Position numbers and translations under genes: made by a program. The notes under the pieces were generated by a model that did not search any database, was not told the origin of the DNA, and saw nothing but the letters and a program-made list of their open reading frames with translations. This document shows positions 8,018 through 16,488 of a DNA stretch of 64,000 nt, in pieces (the first letter of the stretch is position 1; each line of letters begins with the position of its first letter). The stretch is from Flexistipes sinusarabici DSM 4947 (GTDB taxonomy: Bacteria; Chrysiogenota; Deferribacteres; Deferribacterales; Flexistipitaceae): the NCBI RefSeq assembly GCF_000218625.1, contig NC_015672.1:558001-622000 (forward strand), given 5' to 3'.

Positions 8018-9649
8018 TTATTTTTCATTTTTAGATTTATTTTTGATTTTGTCGCTGCTTTCTACCAAATCCCGGATAAGCTGCAGATAATTTTCTCTCT
8101 CCTTGTTTTTCTCTTTAAGCTGTTCACTTTCATATTCTTTTGCAAGTCCCTTTTTTAAACTCCAGACCATTAAAAGGAGAATTATGGAAAAAGGAAGACC
8201 TGTTGTTATTGAGGCGGTTTGCAGGGCACCTAGCCCACCTCCGAAAAGAAGAACGGCTGCCACAACACCCTCCATAACAGCCCAGAATAAACGCTGTGTT
8301 ACCGGAGAAGTCAGTTTACCTCCTGAAGTAAAAGTGTCCACCACAAGAGAGCCGGAATCGGATGAGGTTACAAAAAAGCTAAATACCAGTAATACGGCAA
8401 AAAAATTGGCTACAGTACCCATCGGTAAATTTTTCAAAAGTTCATAAATGGAAACGGCAACATTTCCTTTTACTGCTTTAGAAATCATCCCCGCCTGGTT
8501 TGTTTCAAAAAAGATGGCTGAGCCTCCGAAAGCCGTCAGCCATAAGAATGTCAATAAAGCAGGAAAAAAAAGGACACTCAGCACAAATTCACGAAGAGTA
8601 CGTCCTCTTGAAATCCGGGCAATAAACATCCCAACAAAAGGTGACCATGAAATCCACCATGCCCAGTAAAATATTGTCCAGGAATTCTGCCAATCCGAAC
8701 GGGTGTAACCTTCGGCCCAGAAGCTTATTTTAAAGAAATCGTTAAGGTATGCACCGATATTTTGTACATAAGTCTCAAAGATAAACAGGCTGGGGCCTGC
8801 CGCAATTACAAATACAAGTAAAAGTATACCAAGGCGCATATTTATTTCGGAAAGTTTTTTTACACCGTGGTCAAGACCGGAAATGACTGAAAGGGAAGCC
8901 GCCGATGTGACCACGGCCATAAGTATGATCTGAAAGTAAATGTTAAATGGCATCCCAAACAAGTGGTGAAGACCGGAATTGATTTGCTGTACTCCAAATC
9001 CTAAAGACGTTGCAAGCCCGAAGAGTGTGGCAAGAACCGCCAGTACATCAATTGTGTCCCCAAGTTTTCCGTAAACACGTTTTCCAAGTAAGGGGTAAAA
9101 TATTGATCTTATAGCCAAAGGCATATCCTTGTTGAAAGCAAAAAATGCCAGCGACATACCCACAAGTGCATAAATAGCCCATGGATGAAATCCCCAGTGC
9201 AGAAAAGTTATAAGCATTGCCTGTCTTGCAGCTTCCGTAGTGTTTGGACTGCCTAAAACCGGTTCTGTAAAATGGTAAACTGGTTCAGCAACACTCCAAA
9301 AAAGTATACCTATGCCCATTCCTGCTGAAAAAAGCATCGCAAACCACGATGACTTGGAAAATTCCGGAACGGCAGTTTTACCGCCAAGTCGTATATTGCC
9401 ATATTTACTGAAAGCTATATAAAGCATGAAAAAAAGATAAATATTTACAGATACAATGAGAAACCAGCCTAAATTGTTTGAAATAGCAGTCTGGACTGTG
9501 GTAAAGACTTTGTCCATGGAGTCTTCAAACGTTATTGTAATAATTATAAAATTAAACAACAGTATTGCAGAAGGCCAGAATACGGGAGGATGAATGTCAA
9601 AAAATTTATGATTTTCTTTTTTTTTAGTGCCTGCAGTTTTATTGCTCAA
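8018..9649 (-). CDS. BCCT-family osmolyte transporter (betaine/choline/carnitine/ectoine type)
   Basis: An integral membrane carrier with about 12 spans. Signatures are GMGIGILFWSVAEPVYHF near the first third and the family box WAWWISWSPFVGMFIARISR followed by RTLREFVLSVL. The family imports trimethylammonium or ectoine-type solutes with Na+ or H+. The frame is open to a GTG at 9721, but that extension is hydrophobic and lacks a ribosome site; a TTG at 9649 gives a natural soluble N terminus (SNKTAGTKKKENHKFF). The start is therefore uncertain. The C terminus is a charged helix (LKEKNKERENY), often the osmosensing tail. A salt-adapted organism is implied. Confidence 0.9.
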   Translation of the reverse strand: MSNKTAGTKKKENHKFFDIHPPVFWPSAILLFNFIIITITFEDSMDKVFTTVQTAISNNLGWFLIVSVNIYLFFMLYIAFSKYGNIRLGGKTAVPEFSKSSWFAMLFSAGMGIGILFWSVAEPVYHFTEPVLGSPNTTEAARQAMLITFLHWGFHPWAIYALVGMSLAFFAFNKDMPLAIRSIFYPLLGKRVYGKLGDTIDVLAVLATLFGLATSLGFGVQQINSGLHHLFGMPFNIYFQIILMAVVTSAASLSVISGLDHGVKKLSEINMRLGILLLVFVIAAGPSLFIFETYVQNIGAYLNDFFKISFWAEGYTRSDWQNSWTIFYWAWWISWSPFVGMFIARISRGRTLREFVLSVLFFPALLTFLWLTAFGGSAIFFETNQAGMISKAVKGNVAVSIYELLKNLPMGTVANFFAVLLVFSFFVTSSDSGSLVVDTFTSGGKLTSPVTQRLFWAVMEGVVAAVLLFGGGLGALQTASITTGLPFSIILLLMVWSLKKGLAKEYESEQLKEKNKERENYLQLIRDLVESSDKIKNKSKNEK

Positions 9650-9845
9650 AATAATCAGCCCTAAAATAAATGTACATTTCAAAGTATAATATGTAAAAAT
9701 GAAAAAACAATGAAAATACACGTTGTAAGATTTTGAATAGCTGCGTTATTTTAACTGAAAACTTTTAAAAACATTTTATAGTCAAAGATTGAAATATAAT
9801 TGTGGATAGGTTAAAATTCTAAATAATTATAACAGGATAAATATT

Positions 9846-10640
9846 ATGAGTGAAAAAAAGACTTTAAATGTTAGCACGCTGTCAAAAAGTTTCGATGACG
9901 TCAGCTCATTAATGCAGGGAATTATTGATACTCCACCCGAGAAAATTAAAACGAAGGAACTGAAGCATTGTATCTCGGCATTGGAAAATTTTAAAAAATA
10001 TACAGACCTTCTGATGGATAGCTGTGCATATAAAAATAAAAGCACTATAAACAGCGGTATTGAAAAATATCTGCCGGATTTGAATAATTTGCAGTTGGAG
10101 CTTGAAGTTTACTATGGCGGTAAAAACATAAAAAATCTTTCACAGATAAAACAACTGGCTGAAAAAATTTATGACGACTATTTATTGAAAGTTAAATATG
10201 AGTTGATTCCCTATATTAACAGCAGAATGTTTTCAAGAAAACTTATCACAGGTGTTAGGATTATTGATGCACAGCATAAAGCTTTATTCACTTTTATGGA
10301 TAAATTTGTTTCAAGAGTAATCAATGAATCATCAAATGAAGATTTGGAAAAGGTACAACGGTTTCTGATTAAGTATACCCATATACATTTTAATGAAGAA
10401 GAAAAATTGATGGAAGAATCGGGATATCCGCGTAAAAGGGCTCACAAGAGCGAGCACAAAGATTTTGTTGATATGATAGAAAAAATTGATCGTTTCAAAG
10501 AAGGCGGAAATGAGAGCTCGATTGATGAAATCCTGCGGTATATATATTTTGATTTAAATCAGTGGTTTATTAATCACATTCTTAAATCCGACAGGGACTT
10601 TGTGGAATTTCATAAAAATCGTATGGGTGATGAGGATTAA
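9846..10640 (+). CDS. Bacteriohemerythrin-domain protein
   Basis: A 264-residue protein. The first about 130 residues are helical and of no recognised family. The C-terminal part (about 140-260) is a hemerythrin domain binding a di-iron centre: GVRIIDAQHKALF, HIHFNEEEKLMEE, HKSEHKDF and NHILKSDRDF supply the expected His, Glu and Asp ligands. Such proteins bind oxygen, often as sensors or scavengers in anaerobes and microaerophiles. No methyl-accepting or cyclase domain is attached. It stands alone, preceded by an AT-rich leader. Confidence 0.88.
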   Translation: MSEKKTLNVSTLSKSFDDVSSLMQGIIDTPPEKIKTKELKHCISALENFKKYTDLLMDSCAYKNKSTINSGIEKYLPDLNNLQLELEVYYGGKNIKNLSQIKQLAEKIYDDYLLKVKYELIPYINSRMFSRKLITGVRIIDAQHKALFTFMDKFVSRVINESSNEDLEKVQRFLIKYTHIHFNEEEKLMEESGYPRKRAHKSEHKDFVDMIEKIDRFKEGGNESSIDEILRYIYFDLNQWFINHILKSDRDFVEFHKNRMGDED

Positions 10641-10938
10641 TTAAAAAAAGCTTTAGTTTAGAGCTTACAATAATTAAATCAAGCTTCACACTTCCACTGT
10701 TTTCACGTCTTTGTTTACCCTGTTAAATATCAGCTTCGCTGATTGCCTGTGGCTAGTACCAGTCTTTTAGACTGGTAAGTATGTTTAACATTCTATATGT
10801 TCGCTAAAAGCGAATGCTAGACAAAACGGAGTGCGGAACTTGAAATTAAACTTTAAATCTTAAGCATATCTAATAACCTCTAAATATTCCACTTTGCATT
10901 TTTGGAAAATATTTTTATTTTTGCACAATAAATGGAAC
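10641..10938. other. Intergenic region with REP-like hairpins and repeat copy B
   Basis: No gene seen. 10729-10745 holds a short palindrome (ATCAGC TTC GCTGAT) that recurs near 44620. 10752-10842 is the inverted copy of the 3340-3421 repeat and contains ACCAGTCTTTTAGACTGGT, a palindrome that recurs in variant form at about 16461-16480 next to an IS. The remainder is AT-rich. Confidence 0.6.
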
Positions 10939-10967
10939 TTGATTAAAAATGTTATAAATTGTACAAT
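10939..10967 (+). promoter_or_regulatory. Candidate sigma-70 promoter of the hydrogenase/c-di-GMP operon
   Basis: TTGATT (10939-10944) and TACAAT (10962-10967) are separated by 17 bases, in an AT-rich stretch 49 bases before the large-subunit start. No sigma-54 (GG-N10-GC) element was seen here. Confidence 0.5.
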
Positions 10968-11015
10968 TTCCTTATTGTTTGAGTCATATTTTGTTTTGCC
11001 AAAAGGTAAGATTTT

Positions 11016-12452
11016 ATGTCAAAAAATTTGAAAATAGATCCTCTCACCCGCATTGAGGGGCATCTGAAAATCAGTGTGGAAGAGGAAGCCGGTACAGTCA
11101 TAGATGCGAAAGTTCATGGCGAAATGTACCGCGGTTTTGAAAAAATTCTCCATGGCAGGCACCCCTTTGACGCTGCGAGGATTACCCAGAGGGTATGCGG
11201 TATATGCCACGAAGTGCACGGGGTTGCTTCGGTAAAAGCTATTGAAAACTTGTACAATGTGGGTGTACCGTTTAACGGTCTGATTCTCAGAGATTTGATT
11301 CTCGGTCTGCACGTTATTACCGATCATATCATTCATTTTTATAATCTGTGTTTGCCTGACTATGTTGATTTTAATGTTATCAGTGAATATTCGGGCTCGG
11401 ACAGAAATCTCCTTAAAATAAAAGAGCTGATAACCCGTCCTTCCAATCCGTTCTTGAAAAGAAAAGAGAATGCAAAATTTATACAGGATAGGGATTTGTG
11501 TATCAGAATGGTTCGTAATTATTTTAAAGCCATTGATGTGAGGTCTAAAGCCGCTTCCGGGCTTGCAATACTCGGAGCAAAAACACCTTTTTGCCAGGCG
11601 TTGCTGCCGGGCGGTATCACAACCGATGTTACACTGGATTCTTTGTATAAATATCATAAGGTATTAGAAGAAACCGCTGATTTTGTGATTCAGGATTATT
11701 ACGGTGATGTGCAGATATTGTGCGAATATTTTCCGGAATATTTTAATATCGGCTCAACTTACGATCGTTTTTTCGGTTATGAATCACTGTCAATGAATGG
11801 TGAGCCGCTTTTTAAAGAGGGTGTTTTACATGGCAGCAAGCTGTATCCTCTGGATTATAGCAAAATAAGTGAAAGACTCGTCTCCTCATATTATGATGAT
11901 GAAGGAAAACCGCATTATGGTAAAAACAATGCTTATTCGTGGATAAAGGCGCCGAGATATGACGGGCTTCCTATGGAGACCGGCCCTATCGCAAGGCTGT
12001 TGATAAACCACAATAAAACAATCTCGGCCGAAACTGCAAAATATTATAAAGGTGATATTCTTTCTTCAACAATGTCCAGATTGCTGGCAAGAGTTGTGGA
12101 ATGTAAAATAATTTTGAGGTATTTGTTTGATCTGGTTTCAAAATACAGACCCGGTGATGATAATATCATAACTGTGGATCCTAACCAAAAAATTACAGGT
12201 TCAGCTTTTGCAACCTCAATAGCTGCCAGAGGGGATCTGATGCATAAAATTTCAACGGTGGATGGCAGGATTGATGAGTATAATATGGTAATGCCCTCCA
12301 CATGGAATTTCGGGCCTTCTACGGGGAATTTGAAAGGTATTGTGGAAAAAGCACTTATCGGTGTAAAATCTTCCGATGAAGCCTCAATAAAGTTGCATAC
12401 GGAAAGGATTGTTAGGAGTTTTGATCCGTGTACGGCATGCTCAATACATTAG
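11016..12452 (+). CDS. NiFe hydrogenase large subunit without C-terminal extension
   Basis: A 478-residue catalytic subunit. The N terminus KIDPLTRIEGHL and the L1 motif RVCGICHEVH (about residues 63-72) supply two Ni ligands; the L2 motif DPCTACSIH supplies the other two. The family oxidises or produces H2 at a NiFe(CN)2CO site. The GEMYRGFEKILHGRHP region resembles group 1 enzymes. Oddly, the protein stops directly after the L2 histidine, at TAG 12450-12452, so there is no peptide for a HyaD/HybD-type protease to remove. That is known for regulatory (HoxC/HupV) subunits. It precedes the small subunit, the reverse of the usual order. No hyp maturation genes are in the window. Confidence 0.95.
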   Translation: MSKNLKIDPLTRIEGHLKISVEEEAGTVIDAKVHGEMYRGFEKILHGRHPFDAARITQRVCGICHEVHGVASVKAIENLYNVGVPFNGLILRDLILGLHVITDHIIHFYNLCLPDYVDFNVISEYSGSDRNLLKIKELITRPSNPFLKRKENAKFIQDRDLCIRMVRNYFKAIDVRSKAASGLAILGAKTPFCQALLPGGITTDVTLDSLYKYHKVLEETADFVIQDYYGDVQILCEYFPEYFNIGSTYDRFFGYESLSMNGEPLFKEGVLHGSKLYPLDYSKISERLVSSYYDDEGKPHYGKNNAYSWIKAPRYDGLPMETGPIARLLINHNKTISAETAKYYKGDILSSTMSRLLARVVECKIILRYLFDLVSKYRPGDDNIITVDPNQKITGSAFATSIAARGDLMHKISTVDGRIDEYNMVMPSTWNFGPSTGNLKGIVEKALIGVKSSDEASIKLHTERIVRSFDPCTACSIH

Positions 12453-12459
12453 GTGGCTT

Positions 12460-13425
12460 ATGTTAACAAGAAGGCAGCTGCTGAAACACAGTGCAAAACT
12501 TTCCATGCTATTGTTCGGCAGTAAAGCTTTTGCAGCTGATATTTTTGACGGCTTTATCAGGCTTAAAGAGGAAAGAGTAAAAGTCATTTTTATTCAGGGG
12601 CAGGTTTGTGCCGGTTGTTCAATTTCCATGATGTATGGCAATGAAACGAACTTTCTGCAGTTTATCAGGCATATTATTTCTCTTCAGGTGCATCCCATGC
12701 TTTCCTTTGAAAGTTCGGATGATTACCTCGAAATGCTTGAAAAAACTGTAAAAAACGGTGACTATATTCTTGTCTTTGAAGGAAGCATTCCAATGGGTAT
12801 TCCCTATGCATGCAATATAGGGGGGATACCTTTAAAAAAATTTATAAAACCTGCGGTTAAGAATGCTTCTATAATTGTGGCTTCCGGCACATGCTCTTCA
12901 CACGGCGGTATACCTGCAGCTGTGAATAATGAAACCGGAGCCGTATCCCTTATAGAATACCTTGATATGCAGAATATTCACAAACCGTATTTACGTATTC
13001 CCGGTTGTCCCGTACACCCTGACTGGCTTATGGGCAGTATCTCCTATGTTGCATCCACCGGGGAAATTCCAAAAGTAACGGAACTGAAAACGCCGAAAAC
13101 ATATTATAAAGACACTATTCATAACCATTGCAATAGGTTTCAGCATTTCAGCCAGGACTTATACTTATCTGATTATGCACAGGATAAAACCAACTGTCTC
13201 CTTAAAAAAGGCTGCCGGGGCCCTGTCACATATTCAGACTGCCCGATTCGAAACTGGAACGGCAATACGAATTTTTGTATTAAAAGTAATGCCCCCTGTG
13301 TGGGATGTGTTCACCCGGACTGGCCGTTTGAGAGTGATATGTATATTACTGCTGAAAAGGCGGAGGATATCACCTGGTGGGAAATGCAGGAAAAAGTGAG
13401 GAACAGGGAAAAAGATAAAAAATGA
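12460..13425 (+). CDS. NiFe hydrogenase small subunit, Tat-exported
   Basis: I chose ATG 12460, preceded by AGGTGG. This gives 321 residues beginning with a twin-arginine signal (LTRRQLLKHSAK, then a hydrophobic run to FAADIF), so the enzyme is predicted to be periplasmic. Proximal cluster ligands are in QVCAGC, GTCSSHG and PGCPVHPDW. Distal and medial ligands are in HNHCNRF, NCLLKKGC, SDCPIRNW, NFC and PCVGC. All three iron-sulfur clusters therefore look intact. The C terminus (WWEMQEKVRNREKDKK) is soluble, with no membrane anchor, and no cytochrome b gene follows. The electron acceptor is then likely a soluble or neighbouring haem protein. It overlaps the next gene by 4 bases. Confidence 0.95.
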   Translation: MLTRRQLLKHSAKLSMLLFGSKAFAADIFDGFIRLKEERVKVIFIQGQVCAGCSISMMYGNETNFLQFIRHIISLQVHPMLSFESSDDYLEMLEKTVKNGDYILVFEGSIPMGIPYACNIGGIPLKKFIKPAVKNASIIVASGTCSSHGGIPAAVNNETGAVSLIEYLDMQNIHKPYLRIPGCPVHPDWLMGSISYVASTGEIPKVTELKTPKTYYKDTIHNHCNRFQHFSQDLYLSDYAQDKTNCLLKKGCRGPVTYSDCPIRNWNGNTNFCIKSNAPCVGCVHPDWPFESDMYITAEKAEDITWWEMQEKVRNREKDKK

Positions 13426-16088
13426 TGAAGCGGATAAAAAAATTTTTCAGACAACTTTCCGTTGATTTGCATTTTCTTGTACCTGTGACATTAATAGTCT
13501 TTTTCTTGTGTCTCATTATAATCATTGCCAAGGACAAGATGGTAAGTGATGTGGAAAGCTCTTTCAACCGTTATATGGGTTATCTGAAAGATACGGTTTT
13601 TTTATCAACTTATGATTCCCTGAAAAAGGGAAATATGAAAGTTTTTGAAGACATATTGACACAAATAGGTACATATGAGCAGGTGAAGGAATTTTCGCTT
13701 ATAAATAAAAACGGCAAAGTTGTGTACTCCACAAACAAGAAATTTTTGAAAACCAAAGATCCTAAAGCGGCAGAAATCAGCAAACCTTTGACGGAAGCCG
13801 GACGTGATAAAATTACTTATTATTTTCCTGTAGTTACAGTGGATTACTGTACCCGGTGTCACAGGCAGTGGGAAAGCGGTGAAATAAACTCGGTGTACAG
13901 GATTTCGTTAAATAATTCTTCTTTTGTCAATTTGGTGAATATTTCAAGTTTTTCCAATAAAGCTATTTTTATCGGCGGATTCATTGCCGTTCTTCTTATT
14001 TATATTCTTTATTCATATATTAAGCAGCTGAGATTCAGTGAAATTATTTCCGAAAGTGAAAAGAAATACAGGTCATTGTTTGAAAATATTATGGATGTTC
14101 AGTTCTGTATCAATGAAAAAGGTGAACTTATTCTTATAAGTCCTTCCGGTGTTGGTTTACTTAACTACAGAGATAAAAATGAAATTCTTTATAAGAACTT
14201 TTCTTCTAAACTTCTGTATGACGAACAAGCTTATCAGGATTTGGTAAAAAAAGTTTATTCCGAAAAGGAAGTTTACGGCTATGAGATGATTCTTAAGAAA
14301 AAGAATGGAGAACCGTTAATTGCCGAGGCCAATATGCGTCTTGTGGAAAAGGGCGGAGAAAAGATTATAGAAGGTATTTTCAGAGATATCACTGAGCGTA
14401 AAAACAATGAGAAACAGCTTCAGCTTCTTGCGAGTGTATTTGAAAATACCATAGAATCAATTATGATTGTCAGTTCTGACGGAAAAATTCAAAAAATTAA
14501 CCAAGCTTTTCTTGATTCCACGGGTTATTCCGAAGAAGAGATTGTGGATTTCTCACCTTTGGAAATTCAACCGTTTAATGAAAACAGAAGATATCTGTTA
14601 AAAGTGGCGGCTGAAGTGAGAAAAAATGACAGATGGAAAGGAGAGATATGGTGCCGTAAAAAAACCGGTGAAATCTTCCCCCAATGGATGTCGGTGAGTG
14701 TATTGAAAGATGATAGCGGCAATGTGATGAATTATATTCTACTTCTGCATGATATAACTTCCCTGAAAAAAAGTGAAGAAGAACTGAGGCATCAGGCGAC
14801 CCACGATATGCTCACAGGTCTTCCCAACAGACAGCTGTTTGAAGACAGATTAAAAAGGGCGGTTGCTCATCATGAAAGATACGGCGGCAAGTTTGCACTT
14901 CTTTTCATAGATCTGGATAACTTTAAAAATATTAACGACACACTGGGACATAAAATCGGTGATCTTTTACTTGTAAAGGCGGGTGAAACCCTGCTGGAAT
15001 GCTGCAGAGAATCGGATACCGTAGCCAGGCTGGGTGGTGATGAGTTTACCATTATTTTGAATGATATCGAAGATGAAAACGGCATTGTTGCTGTTACAGA
15101 AAAGATATTAAAGGCCGTTGCTTCTGCAAAAAAAGTCGGGGGACATGAGGTGTATACAAGTGCAAGTATCGGAATAGCCGTTTACCCTGCAGACGGCAGG
15201 AATTCTGTATCCTTAATAAAAAATGCGGACATGGCTATGTACAAAGCAAAAGAGCTGGGAGCCAATGATTATTATTTTTACAACAGCGATCTTAAAGTCA
15301 GGCTGGAAAGAAAGATTTCTCTTACTACAAAACTGGCCAAGGCTCTGGAAGAAAATGATATAAAAGTGTATTTCCAGCCACTGATCGATTTGAAAAGTGG
15401 AAAGATAACAGGTGCCGAAGCTCTGGCAAGGTGGCAGACGGATACATCCCGTTTTATACGCCCGGATGAATTTATAGAAGCGGCTGAAGAAAGCGGACTG
15501 ATAGGTACTCTGGGAGATCATGTGCTGAATAAAAGTTGTGAGAATTTGAGAAAATGGCACGATGCAGGTTTTGAAAATTTGACAATGTCGGTAAACCTGT
15601 CGGTGAAACAGATGAACGATCAGAATCTTGTGACAAAAACCAAGAATGCCTTGAAAAAATATTCGCTGAAACCAACTGATCTTGTTTATGAGATTACGGA
15701 AAATGTGGCAATGAAGGATTTTGATGCTACGCTTGCTCTTTTTAAAGAATTGAGCGGACTTGGTGTAAAAATATCTATGGATGATTTCGGTACCGGCTAT
15801 TCCTCTCTTGCCTATCTGAAACAATTTCCATTGAATTCTATAAAGATAGACAAGGTATTTTTGCAGAATATTCCTGAAAATGAAAAGGATAATAACCTTA
15901 TAAAGGGTATAGTTTGGATGGCTAAAAGTTTGGGATTGAATGTTGTTGCAGAAGGAGTGGAAAATAAATTCCAATCCGAGTTCCTGCGGGAAATCGGATG
16001 CAACGGGTGCCAGGGGTATTATTACAGCCGGCCTCTACCGGAAGATGAGTTTTTTGACTATTTAAAGGCCGTAAGGCGTGACGAGTGA
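13422..16088 (+). CDS. Membrane GGDEF-EAL c-di-GMP enzyme with periplasmic CxxCH haem sensor
   Basis: An 888-residue protein. TM1 is at about 17-37 and TM2 at about 180-201, enclosing a periplasmic domain of about 140 residues that carries CTRCH (143-147), a c-type haem site, just after YYFPVVTVDY. Two PAS domains follow (about 215-330 and 335-455). The GGDEF domain has an intact LGGDEF (about 536) and an RESD inhibitory site five residues upstream. The EAL domain has AEALAR (about 663), DDFGTGYSS, EGVE and QGYYYSRPL. Both synthesis and hydrolysis of c-di-GMP look possible. The ATGA overlap with the hydrogenase small subunit shows translational coupling, so haem reduction by the hydrogenase may be the input (inference). 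Confidence 0.93.
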   Translation: MMKRIKKFFRQLSVDLHFLVPVTLIVFFLCLIIIIAKDKMVSDVESSFNRYMGYLKDTVFLSTYDSLKKGNMKVFEDILTQIGTYEQVKEFSLINKNGKVVYSTNKKFLKTKDPKAAEISKPLTEAGRDKITYYFPVVTVDYCTRCHRQWESGEINSVYRISLNNSSFVNLVNISSFSNKAIFIGGFIAVLLIYILYSYIKQLRFSEIISESEKKYRSLFENIMDVQFCINEKGELILISPSGVGLLNYRDKNEILYKNFSSKLLYDEQAYQDLVKKVYSEKEVYGYEMILKKKNGEPLIAEANMRLVEKGGEKIIEGIFRDITERKNNEKQLQLLASVFENTIESIMIVSSDGKIQKINQAFLDSTGYSEEEIVDFSPLEIQPFNENRRYLLKVAAEVRKNDRWKGEIWCRKKTGEIFPQWMSVSVLKDDSGNVMNYILLLHDITSLKKSEEELRHQATHDMLTGLPNRQLFEDRLKRAVAHHERYGGKFALLFIDLDNFKNINDTLGHKIGDLLLVKAGETLLECCRESDTVARLGGDEFTIILNDIEDENGIVAVTEKILKAVASAKKVGGHEVYTSASIGIAVYPADGRNSVSLIKNADMAMYKAKELGANDYYFYNSDLKVRLERKISLTTKLAKALEENDIKVYFQPLIDLKSGKITGAEALARWQTDTSRFIRPDEFIEAAEESGLIGTLGDHVLNKSCENLRKWHDAGFENLTMSVNLSVKQMNDQNLVTKTKNALKKYSLKPTDLVYEITENVAMKDFDATLALFKELSGLGVKISMDDFGTGYSSLAYLKQFPLNSIKIDKVFLQNIPENEKDNNLIKGIVWMAKSLGLNVVAEGVENKFQSEFLREIGCNGCQGYYYSRPLPEDEFFDYLKAVRRDE

Positions 16089-16488
16089 GGTAGATAGATG
16101 GTGAAGTGGGGAAGTAGGTAGAGGTAAAGGAAAAGACGTGAACGTGAGCGTGAGCGTGAGAGCAAGTTGAACTGGTTGATGGGGCCTGCCCCGTGAAATG
16201 TGAAAGCCTATTTCACCGGGGTTGAAATGATATAATAAACATATATACGGGTATACTTGTTCAGATATCTGGCGCCCTTCCATTTTTTTAATAGCTATGC
16301 CAATAAGGGGATTTTCACTCATATTCGAGATCGAAACTCGTAACTACTGTTAGTAACCGCCTATACCCTATTCTCATAATTTCTTTCATTAGCAAATATT
16401 TACTCAGTTACAACTTTTATCCACAGGGTATGATCGGTAACTAACAGTACGTTCCTCTAGCACCAGCCCTTTAGGCTGGTAAATATGT
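16089..16488. other. Intergenic region with low-complexity runs and a long inverted repeat
   Basis: No credible gene. 16140-16162 is a short GTGAGC tandem repeat. 16347-16369 and 16425-16447 are imperfect inverted copies (about 19 of 23 bases) that could form a hairpin with a 55-base loop. 16459-16488 is a variant of the CTAG-ACCAG palindrome block seen at 10752-10785, cut by the IS5-like element starting at 16489. Confidence 0.6.

Noticed and set aside
10860-11015. Sigma-54 promoter before the hydrogenase genes
   Set aside because: TGGAAC is present, but no GC doublet stands at the required distance; the sigma-70 pair fits better.
11019-11657. 212-codon ORF opposite the hydrogenase large subunit
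   Set aside because: It is the antisense of a strongly conserved coding region, with no family resemblance.
15213-15974. 253-codon ORF opposite the EAL domain
   Set aside because: Antisense shadow of a conserved domain; composition is rich in Phe/Ile/His as expected from the complement.
16062-16322. 86-codon minus-strand ORF
   Set aside because: It runs through low-complexity GTGAGC DNA, giving a PLTLTLTF-type peptide.
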